A stretch of DNA of 64,000 bases, from positions 1 to 64,000 of the forward strand of contig CAZEZP010000100.1 of the NCBI GenBank assembly GCA_964516435.1, read 5' to 3'. The notes under the pieces are model-generated. The model did not search any database. It was not told where the DNA came from and was given only the letters and a program-made list of their open reading frames with translations. This document shows, one piece after another, positions 27,089 through 35,357 of this stretch. Each line of letters starts with the position of its first letter. The first letter of the stretch is position 1. The stretch comes from HGW-17 sp964516435 (lineage in GTDB: Bacteria > Myxococcota_A > Polyangia > HGW-17). Both the position numbers and the translations under genes were made by a program.

Positions 27089-28441
27089 ATGAGGGCTCTG
27101 CCATCCATGAATTCCGCACGGGAAGCGGCGCCTTCCATCGAATGCGAAACGACCGGGCGCACCGACTCCATTTCGGGCGGGGATCCGGAACGCACCGCCA
27201 CGCTGGGCATCGTGCGCGGCGAAGATCGGGAGCCGCCCGCCTTCCTGTGGGATCCCGTCGGTGATATTTTTTATCATTTACCCCGTTCGAGCGTGGTGTG
27301 CGGCAAGGATCCCGCCTGCGGCATCCGGCTGGAACATGCCACGGTATCCCGCCGCCACGCCCGCATCGAACGAATGGCCACGGGCTGGCGAATCCTCGAT
27401 CTGGCGAGCCGCAACGGCGTCTTTCTGCGCGGGGAACGCATCCTGCGGGAAGGCGAGGCTTGCATGCACGACGTGCTGATGCTCGGGGGCCAGCCCCTGG
27501 TGATCGTGCCCGAGCCCGCCCCGGCTGCGATGCAGCGCGCGCATGCATCCTTCCACACGCGTTCGGCCGAACTGTGCCGGGAACTGGAGACGGCCCGCAA
27601 GGCGGCTGCGACGGCCTCTCCTGTGCTGATCGGCGGCGCCACCGGCACCGGCAAGGAATGGATGAGCCGGTTCATCCACGAGCATTCCGGCCGGCGCGGG
27701 CAGATGGTGGCGCTCAACTGCGGCGCCCTTTCCCGCGAACTGCTGGAAAGCGAGTTGTTCGGGCACGTACGGGGCGCCTTCACCGGAGCAGACGGCGCCC
27801 GCATGGGACTGGTGGCCCAGGCGGCTGGTGGCACGCTTTTCCTCGATGAAATCGCCGAGATGCTTCCAGGCCAGCAGGCGGCCCTGCTGCGCTTCCTGGA
27901 AAACCGGACCTACCGCCCCGTGGGCGCGGACCGGGAACAGCGCTCCGATGCCCGCATCGTGGCCGCCACCCATGCCGACCTGCACCAACTTGCATCCCGC
28001 GGGATCTTTCGCCCGGATCTCCTCTACCGGCTCATGGAAATCCGGCTGGAACTGCCGCCGCTGGCCCGCCGCAAGAGCGATTTTCCCCTGTTGCTGCGAT
28101 GCTTCGAAGCGCCGGACACGGGACCGCGGGAATGGGGACGCCTTCTGGCCCACGACTGGCCGGGCAACCTGCGCGAACTGCGCCACGTCTGCACCCAGGC
28201 ACGCTGGTTCGGATGGAAGCGCGCGCTTTCGGAACTGGAACGGAACACCCCGATTTCCGCCGAAAAAGCCGGAGAACCGGCCGTCGTTCCCGAATCCCCC
28301 GCCCAAATCAGGGACCTGGAGCGCCGGATGATCCAGCAGACCCTGCAGCGCTGCGGGCGCAATACGTCCGCGGCCGCCCGCGAACTGGGCCTTCCCCGCT
28401 CCACGCTCGTCAACCGCATGCGCGCCCTGGGAATGCCGTGA
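27089..28441 (+). CDS. FHA-domain sigma-54-dependent transcriptional activator
   Basis: 450 residues. Among several in-frame starts, the ATG at 27089 has a perfect AAGGAGGT seven bases upstream. An N-terminal FHA domain (about 55-140) has the phosphothreonine-binding pattern VSRRHARIER...LDLASRNGVFLRG. The AAA+ domain (about 150-400) has Walker A GGATGTGKEWMSRF, the sigma-54 contact loop GAFTGA and Walker B GGTLFLDEIAEM. A Fis-type helix-turn-helix ends the protein (NTSAAARELGLPRSTLVNRM). There is no receiver domain. Activity is therefore probably set by a Ser/Thr kinase, a scheme typical of myxobacteria. Target genes unknown. Confidence 0.95.
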   Translation: MRALPSMNSAREAAPSIECETTGRTDSISGGDPERTATLGIVRGEDREPPAFLWDPVGDIFYHLPRSSVVCGKDPACGIRLEHATVSRRHARIERMATGWRILDLASRNGVFLRGERILREGEACMHDVLMLGGQPLVIVPEPAPAAMQRAHASFHTRSAELCRELETARKAAATASPVLIGGATGTGKEWMSRFIHEHSGRRGQMVALNCGALSRELLESELFGHVRGAFTGADGARMGLVAQAAGGTLFLDEIAEMLPGQQAALLRFLENRTYRPVGADREQRSDARIVAATHADLHQLASRGIFRPDLLYRLMEIRLELPPLARRKSDFPLLLRCFEAPDTGPREWGRLLAHDWPGNLRELRHVCTQARWFGWKRALSELERNTPISAEKAGEPAVVPESPAQIRDLERRMIQQTLQRCGRNTSAAARELGLPRSTLVNRMRALGMP

Positions 28442-28477
28442 TGCCGGATTCTGCCCGGGCCATCCGGCAATGGCCCG
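28442..28477. terminator. Two overlapping hairpins at a convergent junction
   Basis: Directly after the activator stop, TGCCGGAT (28442-28449) pairs with ATCCGGCA (28462-28469). Alternatively CGGGCCAT (28456-28463) pairs with ATGGCCCG (28470-28477) around a 6-base loop. Both are perfect 8-bp stems and exclude each other. No U-run follows, so a classic terminator is doubtful, but a role in RNA 3' ends is plausible. The rest of the gap to dapB holds nothing recognisable. Confidence 0.4.
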
Positions 28478-28570
28478 ACCCGTTCGTGACCGCCATCCCC
28501 GAGCCGGAACATGGATGCAAGCTGCCACGCCGACATCCAGCCGGAAAGAACCGCCAAAAAACGAAAAACT

Positions 28571-29353
28571 TCACATCGCGCGAATGCCAGACAGGAGATC
28601 CAGCCCCAGCAGGTCCCGCACGGCATGCAGGCCGGGGGGCTTCCCCTGCAGGCGCAGCGCCGCCATCCAGGCACCGTGGGCAAAAATCGCACGATCCGTG
28701 ACGCGATGCGTCAATTCCAGCCGCTCTCCTCTCCCCAAGAACAGCACGGTGTGCTCCCCGACGACATCGCCGCCGCGCAGGACGGCCATGCCGATGGACC
28801 CCGGCGCGCGCGGCCCGCTCTCCGGATCGTGGAAAGCGGTTTCCCCGGGGGGAAACCCCTGGCGCGCGCGGCCCGAGCGCAGGCTTTCCGCCAGCGTTCT
28901 GGCGCTTCCAGAGGGGGCGTCCTTCTTGCGGTGGTGGTGGGTTTCCAGGATTTCCGCATCGAAACTTTCTGGCGGCAGGATGGATGCGGCCAGTTCCGTC
29001 AGCGCCCAGAGCAGGTTCATGCCCAGGCTGAAATTGGTGGCGTGCACCACGGGCGCCACGCGGGCCGCCGCGGCCAGCAATTCGTGGTGCGCCGCAGACA
29101 GGCCGGTGGTTCCCACCACGCAGGGCATCGGATGCTTCGGCAGGCGCTCGAGCAGCCGGCGCGTTCCGTCGGGACTGGAGAAATCCACCGCCAGATGAGC
29201 CCGCGGCAGAAGATCGTCCAGCGCCCGTTCCACATCCGGCTGCAGCCGGGCGTCCACCTCCAGGCATTCGAAACCGTCCCGGCGGGCCAGTTCCGCCACG
29301 AGCGAACCCATGTGGCCGGCGGCCCCCAGCACGAGAACCGTGGAATTCGTCAT
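28571..29353 (-). CDS. dapB: 4-hydroxy-tetrahydrodipicolinate reductase
   Basis: 260 residues, a normal length. It catalyses the NAD(P)H reduction step of the diaminopimelate/lysine pathway, needed for peptidoglycan. The N-terminal Rossmann motif is VLGAAGHMGSLV. VVGTTGLS and VVHATNFSLGMNLL are the family nicotinamide-side motifs. The active-site signature is ILETHHHRKKDAPSGSA, with the His pair and Lys of the family. AGGGAGGG lies before the ATG. It is 28 bases from the TPR lipoprotein stop and on the same strand, so read-through from the four-gene operon is possible. No other lysine genes are near. Confidence 0.96.
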   Translation of the reverse strand: MTNSTVLVLGAAGHMGSLVAELARRDGFECLEVDARLQPDVERALDDLLPRAHLAVDFSSPDGTRRLLERLPKHPMPCVVGTTGLSAAHHELLAAAARVAPVVHATNFSLGMNLLWALTELAASILPPESFDAEILETHHHRKKDAPSGSARTLAESLRSGRARQGFPPGETAFHDPESGPRAPGSIGMAVLRGGDVVGEHTVLFLGRGERLELTHRVTDRAIFAHGAWMAALRLQGKPPGLHAVRDLLGLDLLSGIRAM

Positions 29354-29381
29354 GTTCCCTCCCTTTTTCTTCCGGTTTCCT

Positions 29382-31001
29382 TCATGTTCCGGACCCCGCC
29401 GCCGGCATGGGCGCCGGCGCCGGCTTCAGTTCCTTGCGCATGGCATCCAGCGCCAGTTGCAGGGTATTGCGCTCCTCCTCGTTGCGGGCCAGGGGAATCG
29501 CCTTCTCGAGGGTGGCCGCCGCGCGCGCATAATCCTTTCTGGCCCGGAAAATCTCCACCTGCACGTCGTAGAAGAAGAGCCGCTCCTCGGGCGTGCACTT
29601 TTCGGGGTCTACCGCCGCCAGGGCGCGTTCGGCCGCATCGGGTCCTCCCGGCGGCTGCAGGAGCAGATGCGCCGTCCAGATGCGCGCGATGGGGGTGTCC
29701 ACCTTCTGCACCGCCTGCAGTCCCTCGGCCGTCTTTCCGGAAAACCACAGCGCCAGCCCGCGCTCCATCTGCACGCGCTCGTCGGCGGGATAGGTCTTCG
29801 CCAGCGGCTCGAGAATCTCCACGGCCTTGTCATACAAACCCGCGTAGCGCGCCAGGAAGCCGGCTTCCCGCCAGAATGCGTCATCCGGACGGCCCGAAAG
29901 CGCCAGAATGGCCATGTGCGCCTCGTAAGCCAGTTTGTATTCGCCCCGGGCCTGATGGAAACGGGTGCGCAGGCGGTGGTATTCGGGGTCCGTGGCGCGT
30001 TCCTTCTCCAGTTCGTTCAGGAGGGTCTGGGCCGTTTGCACGCGGCCCTTGTCGATGTAGAACGGCAGAAGCCGCCACTTGACCTGCAGGTTGGAAGGGT
30101 CCGCGGCCGAAGCCGCCACGAGGGCGTCATAATATTTTTCCTGCTGGCCCAATGCAGCATAGGCGTCGGCCAGGCGCAGATGGAAATCCACCACGTCGCG
30201 ATCCAGTTCCACGGCCCTGCGGTAGGCTTCCACGGCCTGCGCATGCCGCCCCAGGGCAGAAAGGGCCAGCCCCGTGTGGTAGTGCGCCCGGGCATCCTTC
30301 GGGTGCCGCCGGGCCCAGTCCTCGAAGAGTTTCAGCGCTTCCGCCGGCTGCTTCTGCTCCATGAAATGGGATCCCAGCGCCGCAAGCGCCTCGACATTGT
30401 CGGGTTCCAAAGAAATGGCCGAACGCAGGTAGCCTTCCACGCGCCGTGCGGTGTCGGCATCCGGATTCTTCTGCAGCAGCCGGGCCAGGCGCAGGAGGAT
30501 GGGCACCAGCGGCGGCCCCAGGGACAGATCGCCGGCCAGTTGCGAATACGCCTGGATGGCGGCCGAAAATTCCTCGTATTCCTCATATATCGTGCCCAGC
30601 AGCAGCACGGCTTCCGGAAAACGCGGATGAATGCGCAGGGCTTCCTCGAGGCTTTCGACGGCGGCGTCGAACTTGCGCTCGTTGTAGCGGGAGAGCGCGA
30701 GCATGTACCAGGTGGAAGCCTGCCCGGGCCGGTTGGCCAGGTGTTCCGCCAGCATCTCGGACGCCTTGCGGGGCTCGCCCGTCTGCAGGTAGGCGCGCGC
30801 CAGATGCACGAGTCCCTCCTCGTTGTGCGGATCCTTCTGGCGGGCCCGCTCCAGGGGAATGAGGCTGCCGCGGGCATCGCCTTCCTCCAGGAGACGCTTG
30901 CCCTGCTCCCAGAGTTTGTCCGCGGGCTCGGACGACGTGCGCCGGCAGGCGGCCGCCTGGAGAAAGACGAGCAGGAACAGGAAGAACTTCTCAAGTCTCA
31001 T
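29382..31001 (-). CDS. TPR-repeat lipoprotein
   Basis: 539 residues. The ATG at 31001 (AAGGTGG upstream) starts a lipoprotein signal ending QAAAC near residue 18. Nearly the whole mature chain is tetratricopeptide-like helix pairs (for example GLVHLARAYLQTGEPRKASEML and AHYHTGLALSALGRHAQAVEAYR), about 12 units. It probably serves as a periplasmic scaffold for protein-protein contacts. It overlaps the cstA 3' end by 11 bases, so it belongs to the SBP-kinase-CstA operon as last gene, unless dapB follows. Its partner in that system is unknown. Confidence 0.9.
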   Translation of the reverse strand: MRLEKFFLFLLVFLQAAACRRTSSEPADKLWEQGKRLLEEGDARGSLIPLERARQKDPHNEEGLVHLARAYLQTGEPRKASEMLAEHLANRPGQASTWYMLALSRYNERKFDAAVESLEEALRIHPRFPEAVLLLGTIYEEYEEFSAAIQAYSQLAGDLSLGPPLVPILLRLARLLQKNPDADTARRVEGYLRSAISLEPDNVEALAALGSHFMEQKQPAEALKLFEDWARRHPKDARAHYHTGLALSALGRHAQAVEAYRRAVELDRDVVDFHLRLADAYAALGQQEKYYDALVAASAADPSNLQVKWRLLPFYIDKGRVQTAQTLLNELEKERATDPEYHRLRTRFHQARGEYKLAYEAHMAILALSGRPDDAFWREAGFLARYAGLYDKAVEILEPLAKTYPADERVQMERGLALWFSGKTAEGLQAVQKVDTPIARIWTAHLLLQPPGGPDAAERALAAVDPEKCTPEERLFFYDVQVEIFRARKDYARAAATLEKAIPLARNEEERNTLQLALDAMRKELKPAPAPMPAAGSGT

Positions 31002-32610
31002 GCAGACCCACCTTGCGGCGCAGCATGCTCCGGGCACCGGAAACGCCCAGAACGGCCGCCAGCACCAGGAGGAAGCCCGCGATGGCGGCGAGCACCCACT
31101 TGTCCTTGCGGCCGAAATCGTAGAGATTCCACGCCAGGGCCGCCATGGTCATGACGTATACGAAAATCCCGGGAATCAGCACGAACGCGCGCGGCCGGCG
31201 CACGAACGTCAGCCAGATGGCGATAGTCAAAAAGGCCAGGGAAGCCACCAGTTGGTTGGCCGCACCGAAAATGGGCCAGATTTCCGTCGCGGACCCGGAA
31301 AAGATCAGCAGGGATGCGAAGAGTACGGTCACTCCCGTGGCCGCGAACCGGTTCTGGATCACGGCCAGCGACGGATGGGGCCGGGGCACGTCCGCCAGTT
31401 CCTGCAGGGCGTAACGGCCCAGGCGTGTGGCCGTATCCAGAGACGTCATGGCAAAGGCCGCGACGCTCAGGCTCATGAACAGGGTGCCGAACTTCACGGG
31501 CAGCCCCACGGACACCGCCAGGGAGGCCGCGCTGGTGGAAAACAGGTGGATGGGATTGGCGGCGCTGGCCCTGTACTGAGCCGGGGTGAGCACGGCGGCC
31601 GTGATGAGGGCGGCCACGGCCAGGAGACTCTCGATGAGCATGCCGCCGTAGCCGATGGGCTGTGCGTGGGCTTCATTGTCGAGTTGCTTGGACGTGGTGC
31701 CGGACGCCACCAGGCTGTGGAAGCCCGAAAGCGCCCCGCAGGCCACCGTCACGAACAGCAGGGGAAAGAGCGGGCCCTTTCCCGGATTCCACACCGGCTG
31801 CATGGTCATGCGCAACTCGGGGTTGGCCACGGCGATGCCCAACACCAGGACGGCGAGCATGGCGTACAGGATGAAGGAACTGAGGAAATCCCGCGGCTGC
31901 AGCAGGTACTGCACCGGCGTGGTGGAAGCGATGAATACGTAGCCGATGAGCAGGATGCGCCACGTTTGGAAAGAGAGCCGGAAGGGGAAGAAATAGCCGA
32001 ACACCATGCAGGCGGCCAGCAGGAGCACGCCGGCGGTCGTGGCCGCCAGGAAGGGAGCACGGTAGCGGTAGATGGAAAAGCCGAACGCGACCGCGAGAAA
32101 GATGAACAGCACCGAGGCCGTCGCCGTCTCGGGCACGCTCACGAACGTCTGGGCCACGGCATTGGTGAACACGGCGATGACGAGGATCAGCGCAAAGAAC
32201 ACGAACAGCAGGAAGAGCGTCTTCATGCCACGCCCGAGCCGCTCCTCCAGGACGCTTCCCAGGCCGCGCCCCTCGTGGCGCACCGACACGATGAGCGATG
32301 AGAAATCATGCACGGCGCCCATGAAGACGCCGCCCAGCAGAATCCAGGCCAGCACGGACCAGGCGCCCCATCCCGCGGCGGCGATCGGCCCGATGATGGG
32401 CGCGGCGCCCGCGATGGAGGAGAAATGATGGCCCAGAAGGACCGAGGGACGCGTGGGAACGTAATCCACCCCGTCGGTCCGGGTATGCGCCGGCGTGGGA
32501 CGCTTCGGGTCGACCCCCAGCCACAGGGAAACGCGCCGGCCCCAGAAACGGTATCCAAGAACGAAGAAGACGATGGACGCGAGGAGAAGGACGGTTCCGG
32601 ACATGGTCAT
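30991..32610 (-). CDS. cstA: CstA-family transporter (carbon starvation / pyruvate-peptide carrier)
   Basis: 539 residues with about 14 hydrophobic segments. It carries CstA-family sequences: LLGHHFSSIAGAAPIIGPI near residue 60, then GVFMGAVHDFSSLIVSVRH and SGFHSLVASGTTSKQ. Enterobacterial CstA and BtsT (about 700 residues) import pyruvate and have been linked to peptide use; this is a shorter form. The start at 32610 forms an ATGA overlap with the stop of the kinase gene; ATG at 32604 is an alternative. Being inserted between a sensor kinase and a TPR lipoprotein suggests control by, or signalling with, the kinase. Confidence 0.93.
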   Translation of the reverse strand: MTMSGTVLLLASIVFFVLGYRFWGRRVSLWLGVDPKRPTPAHTRTDGVDYVPTRPSVLLGHHFSSIAGAAPIIGPIAAAGWGAWSVLAWILLGGVFMGAVHDFSSLIVSVRHEGRGLGSVLEERLGRGMKTLFLLFVFFALILVIAVFTNAVAQTFVSVPETATASVLFIFLAVAFGFSIYRYRAPFLAATTAGVLLLAACMVFGYFFPFRLSFQTWRILLIGYVFIASTTPVQYLLQPRDFLSSFILYAMLAVLVLGIAVANPELRMTMQPVWNPGKGPLFPLLFVTVACGALSGFHSLVASGTTSKQLDNEAHAQPIGYGGMLIESLLAVAALITAAVLTPAQYRASAANPIHLFSTSAASLAVSVGLPVKFGTLFMSLSVAAFAMTSLDTATRLGRYALQELADVPRPHPSLAVIQNRFAATGVTVLFASLLIFSGSATEIWPIFGAANQLVASLAFLTIAIWLTFVRRPRAFVLIPGIFVYVMTMAALAWNLYDFGRKDKWVLAAIAGFLLVLAAVLGVSGARSMLRRKVGLHET

Positions 32611-35357
32611 ACCTGTTGCGAAGGACCGGAATCCGGCCGTTTCGCGGGCACGGACATGGGCAGGTACACGGTGAAGCAGGTGTTGCCGGGCTCGGAGGTG
32701 ACCTCGATCTCGCCCCCGTGGCGCTCCCGGACGATGCGTGAGACGATGCCCAGCCCCAGGCCGGAACCCTCTCCCTTCTTCTTGGTGGTGAAGAAGGGAT
32801 CGAAGATGCGTCCCATCAACTCGGGCGGAATGCCGCGCCCGGTATCGCGGATCTTCACGGCCACGCGGTTGCCCAGATTGAGGGTCTCGATGGTGATGGT
32901 GCCCTTGCCCTCGATGGCCTGGGCGGCGTTGGAAATGAGGTTGGTCCACACCTGGCTCAATTCGTCCCCGTACACGGTGATGGGCGGAATGTCCCCGTAC
33001 TTCCTCTCGATGGTGATGTTGTGCTTGAGGCGGTTGGCCAGGATGATGAGCGAGGTTTCGATGACGTCGTGGATGTTCACGGGTTCGGGCACGTCCTGGT
33101 TGACGTGGCTGTAGGAGCGCAGGGCCACGACAATGCGTTTGACCGCGCGGATGGCCGTGGACGTGGCCACCGTGGTGCGGTGGATGGAAAACAGGTCGTT
33201 CATGAGTTGGATGTAGATGCCGGCATCGACCCGATCGTATTCGTTCAGGAAATTCTCAACGATCCGATCCGTGCCGCTCTCCACCAGTTTGCGCGCCAGT
33301 TGCCGCGCATTTTCGATGTTGCGGGATGACAAGAGTTCGGTCATTTCGCGGACGCGCTCCCGGCCGGGGTCGATGGCCAGCAGGCCGGCCGTCGCGTTCT
33401 CGAGGTGCTGCTGCACCAGCGTGAGCAGGTAGGTGAGCACCCGCATGTCCTTTTCGGTATCCACGATGTAGAGCAGGGAGTTGAGAGTGGTTTTCAGGCT
33501 CTTCATCAGGCTGTCCACCGCCGCGTCGATGGCGCCGATGGGACTGTTGATTTCATGCGCCACGCCCGCCAGCAGGGAACCGAGCCCGGCCAGACGCTCG
33601 CTGATGAGAACCTGGGCCTGGGTGTTCTGCAGTTCCGCGAGCGTGGATTCGAGCTTGCGGTTGGTCTCCTGCAGTTCCATGGTGCGCCGCTGCACGATGA
33701 ACTCCAGTTGCTCGTTGAAGCGGCTGATCTTCTCGAACAACTGGGCGTTGACAATGTACATCCCCATCTGGTCGCACACCGCGCTCACCACGTTCCTGTG
33801 GGTGTTCTTCCAGAGCGGGGAATTCGCGGGGCGCAGCAGCACGGCCACGCCGATGACGCGCCCCTGGTAGCGCACGGGGCAGGCCATGAGCCGGCCTTCC
33901 AGTTTCTCGTCCAGGCTTCGCAGATCGGCGATTTCCAGGACGCGGTTGAGGCCGGCCACGTGGGGCGCGATGCCGCTGCCCTCGATGAGCAGCCCGTCCA
34001 GGACATCTCCGGCATCGCCGATCTGGTGGACCTTCTTCCAGCCGTTTTCCTCCTGCAGAAGCCACATCTGGGCGGTCGGCGCCTGCAGTGCCACGGAAAG
34101 GGCGGACATTCCCTCGGCGACGACCGACTCCACGCCCACCTGCACGCTGACCGCGTTGATGATCTCGTTGATCGTCTGGATTTCGCTCATCTGCTCGTTC
34201 TGGCGGTCGTTGCTCTGCTTGAGATTCTGCACCATCTCGTTGAAGGCGACCGCCAGTTCGCCGATCTCGTCGCCTCCCGGCACATCGATGGACGTATCCA
34301 GGCGCCCCCCGGCCACCGCGCGGGCACTGCGCACCAGGCGGCCCAGCGGGCTGGCCAGCCGGCGCGAAACCAGCATGGCCATCAGCACCACCACGGCCAG
34401 CGCCAGAAAACCCGACGCGACCAAAGTGGAGACGGCATACATCTGTCCCTTCTGCATCTTGGAGATGTCCAGCGCCACCACCAGGAGTCCCACCGTGTTC
34501 CCGGAAGCATCGCGCAACTTCTGCATGGAAGCCGCATAGTCCATGCGGTGCCAACTGAATTCCACGAAACGGCTCGCGCGGGCCGAGTTCCACATGGAAA
34601 CGACGATGCCGGCAGAAAGAGGGCTCCTTTCAGGCCGCTGGGAATCCGCCGGATTTTCGAAGGAAGTGGAAAACACGACTTCCGGGGCATAGGGGTCGGG
34701 ATAGAGAATGACCTGTGAGCCGAGGCTCGTAGCGATGCTCTTGCACTGCAGATCGTCGAAAGCCACCGTCACGATGACGGCGCCGAGGAGATTGTAGTGC
34801 TCGTCGAAGAGCGGGGATCCCGCCTGCACGAACAGGAAGGTCTGCTCCCGGTTGGCCGTGAATCGGCCCTTCCATGTGTACAGTTCCAGCGTGGCGGCAT
34901 AATTCTTCAGGATATCGCTCCACTGGGGGCGCGCATGCTCCAGCAGGGCCTCGTAGCTCTGCTCCTGGTTCTTCTGGGCGACGGCATTCCACGAGCCTCC
35001 CAGGAGCACGGAACCCACCAGTTTCCCCTGCGGGTCCACCACATGGATCATGCCGTTGCCCAGGTGGGCATAGTCGCCTCGCAGGATGTCCTGCTCCTGG
35101 CGGGAAATGTCCCGGCGGGAGACCATTTCGTGCACGGATGCCTTCTTGGACAGGTAGAAGGCGGCCATCTTGACCTCGTTGACCTGGTTCATGGCCAGGC
35201 TGATGCCCACCCGCAGATTGCGTTCGGACTCGTCCTGCAGGGTGTTCTTGAACCGGTCCACCACGATGGAAACGCCGCGCCACGAGGCCACGAATGCCGG
35301 AAACACACCGACCATGAGCATCCAGAGTGCCAACTTGTGGCGAATCTTGAAACTCAT
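32607..35357 (-). CDS. Membrane sensor histidine kinase (periplasmic sensor, HAMP, GAF)
   Basis: 916 residues. A TM helix at about 8-30 is followed by a large periplasmic sensor of about 275 residues resembling a double-CACHE region, a second TM near 310-335, HAMP, then a GAF-like domain (about 400-545). A coiled coil leads to the His box (AGVAHEINSPIGAID). The ATP-binding domain has the N box (WTNLISNAAQAI), DTGRGIPPELMGRIFDPFF and GSGLGLGIV. An unusually long helical stretch of roughly 170 residues separates His box and N box. No response regulator is adjacent. Start and stop both overlap neighbours by ATGA, so it is translated together with a solute-binding protein and CstA. Confidence 0.93.
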   Translation of the reverse strand: MSFKIRHKLALWMLMVGVFPAFVASWRGVSIVVDRFKNTLQDESERNLRVGISLAMNQVNEVKMAAFYLSKKASVHEMVSRRDISRQEQDILRGDYAHLGNGMIHVVDPQGKLVGSVLLGGSWNAVAQKNQEQSYEALLEHARPQWSDILKNYAATLELYTWKGRFTANREQTFLFVQAGSPLFDEHYNLLGAVIVTVAFDDLQCKSIATSLGSQVILYPDPYAPEVVFSTSFENPADSQRPERSPLSAGIVVSMWNSARASRFVEFSWHRMDYAASMQKLRDASGNTVGLLVVALDISKMQKGQMYAVSTLVASGFLALAVVVLMAMLVSRRLASPLGRLVRSARAVAGGRLDTSIDVPGGDEIGELAVAFNEMVQNLKQSNDRQNEQMSEIQTINEIINAVSVQVGVESVVAEGMSALSVALQAPTAQMWLLQEENGWKKVHQIGDAGDVLDGLLIEGSGIAPHVAGLNRVLEIADLRSLDEKLEGRLMACPVRYQGRVIGVAVLLRPANSPLWKNTHRNVVSAVCDQMGMYIVNAQLFEKISRFNEQLEFIVQRRTMELQETNRKLESTLAELQNTQAQVLISERLAGLGSLLAGVAHEINSPIGAIDAAVDSLMKSLKTTLNSLLYIVDTEKDMRVLTYLLTLVQQHLENATAGLLAIDPGRERVREMTELLSSRNIENARQLARKLVESGTDRIVENFLNEYDRVDAGIYIQLMNDLFSIHRTTVATSTAIRAVKRIVVALRSYSHVNQDVPEPVNIHDVIETSLIILANRLKHNITIERKYGDIPPITVYGDELSQVWTNLISNAAQAIEGKGTITIETLNLGNRVAVKIRDTGRGIPPELMGRIFDPFFTTKKKGEGSGLGLGIVSRIVRERHGGEIEVTSEPGNTCFTVYLPMSVPAKRPDSGPSQQV

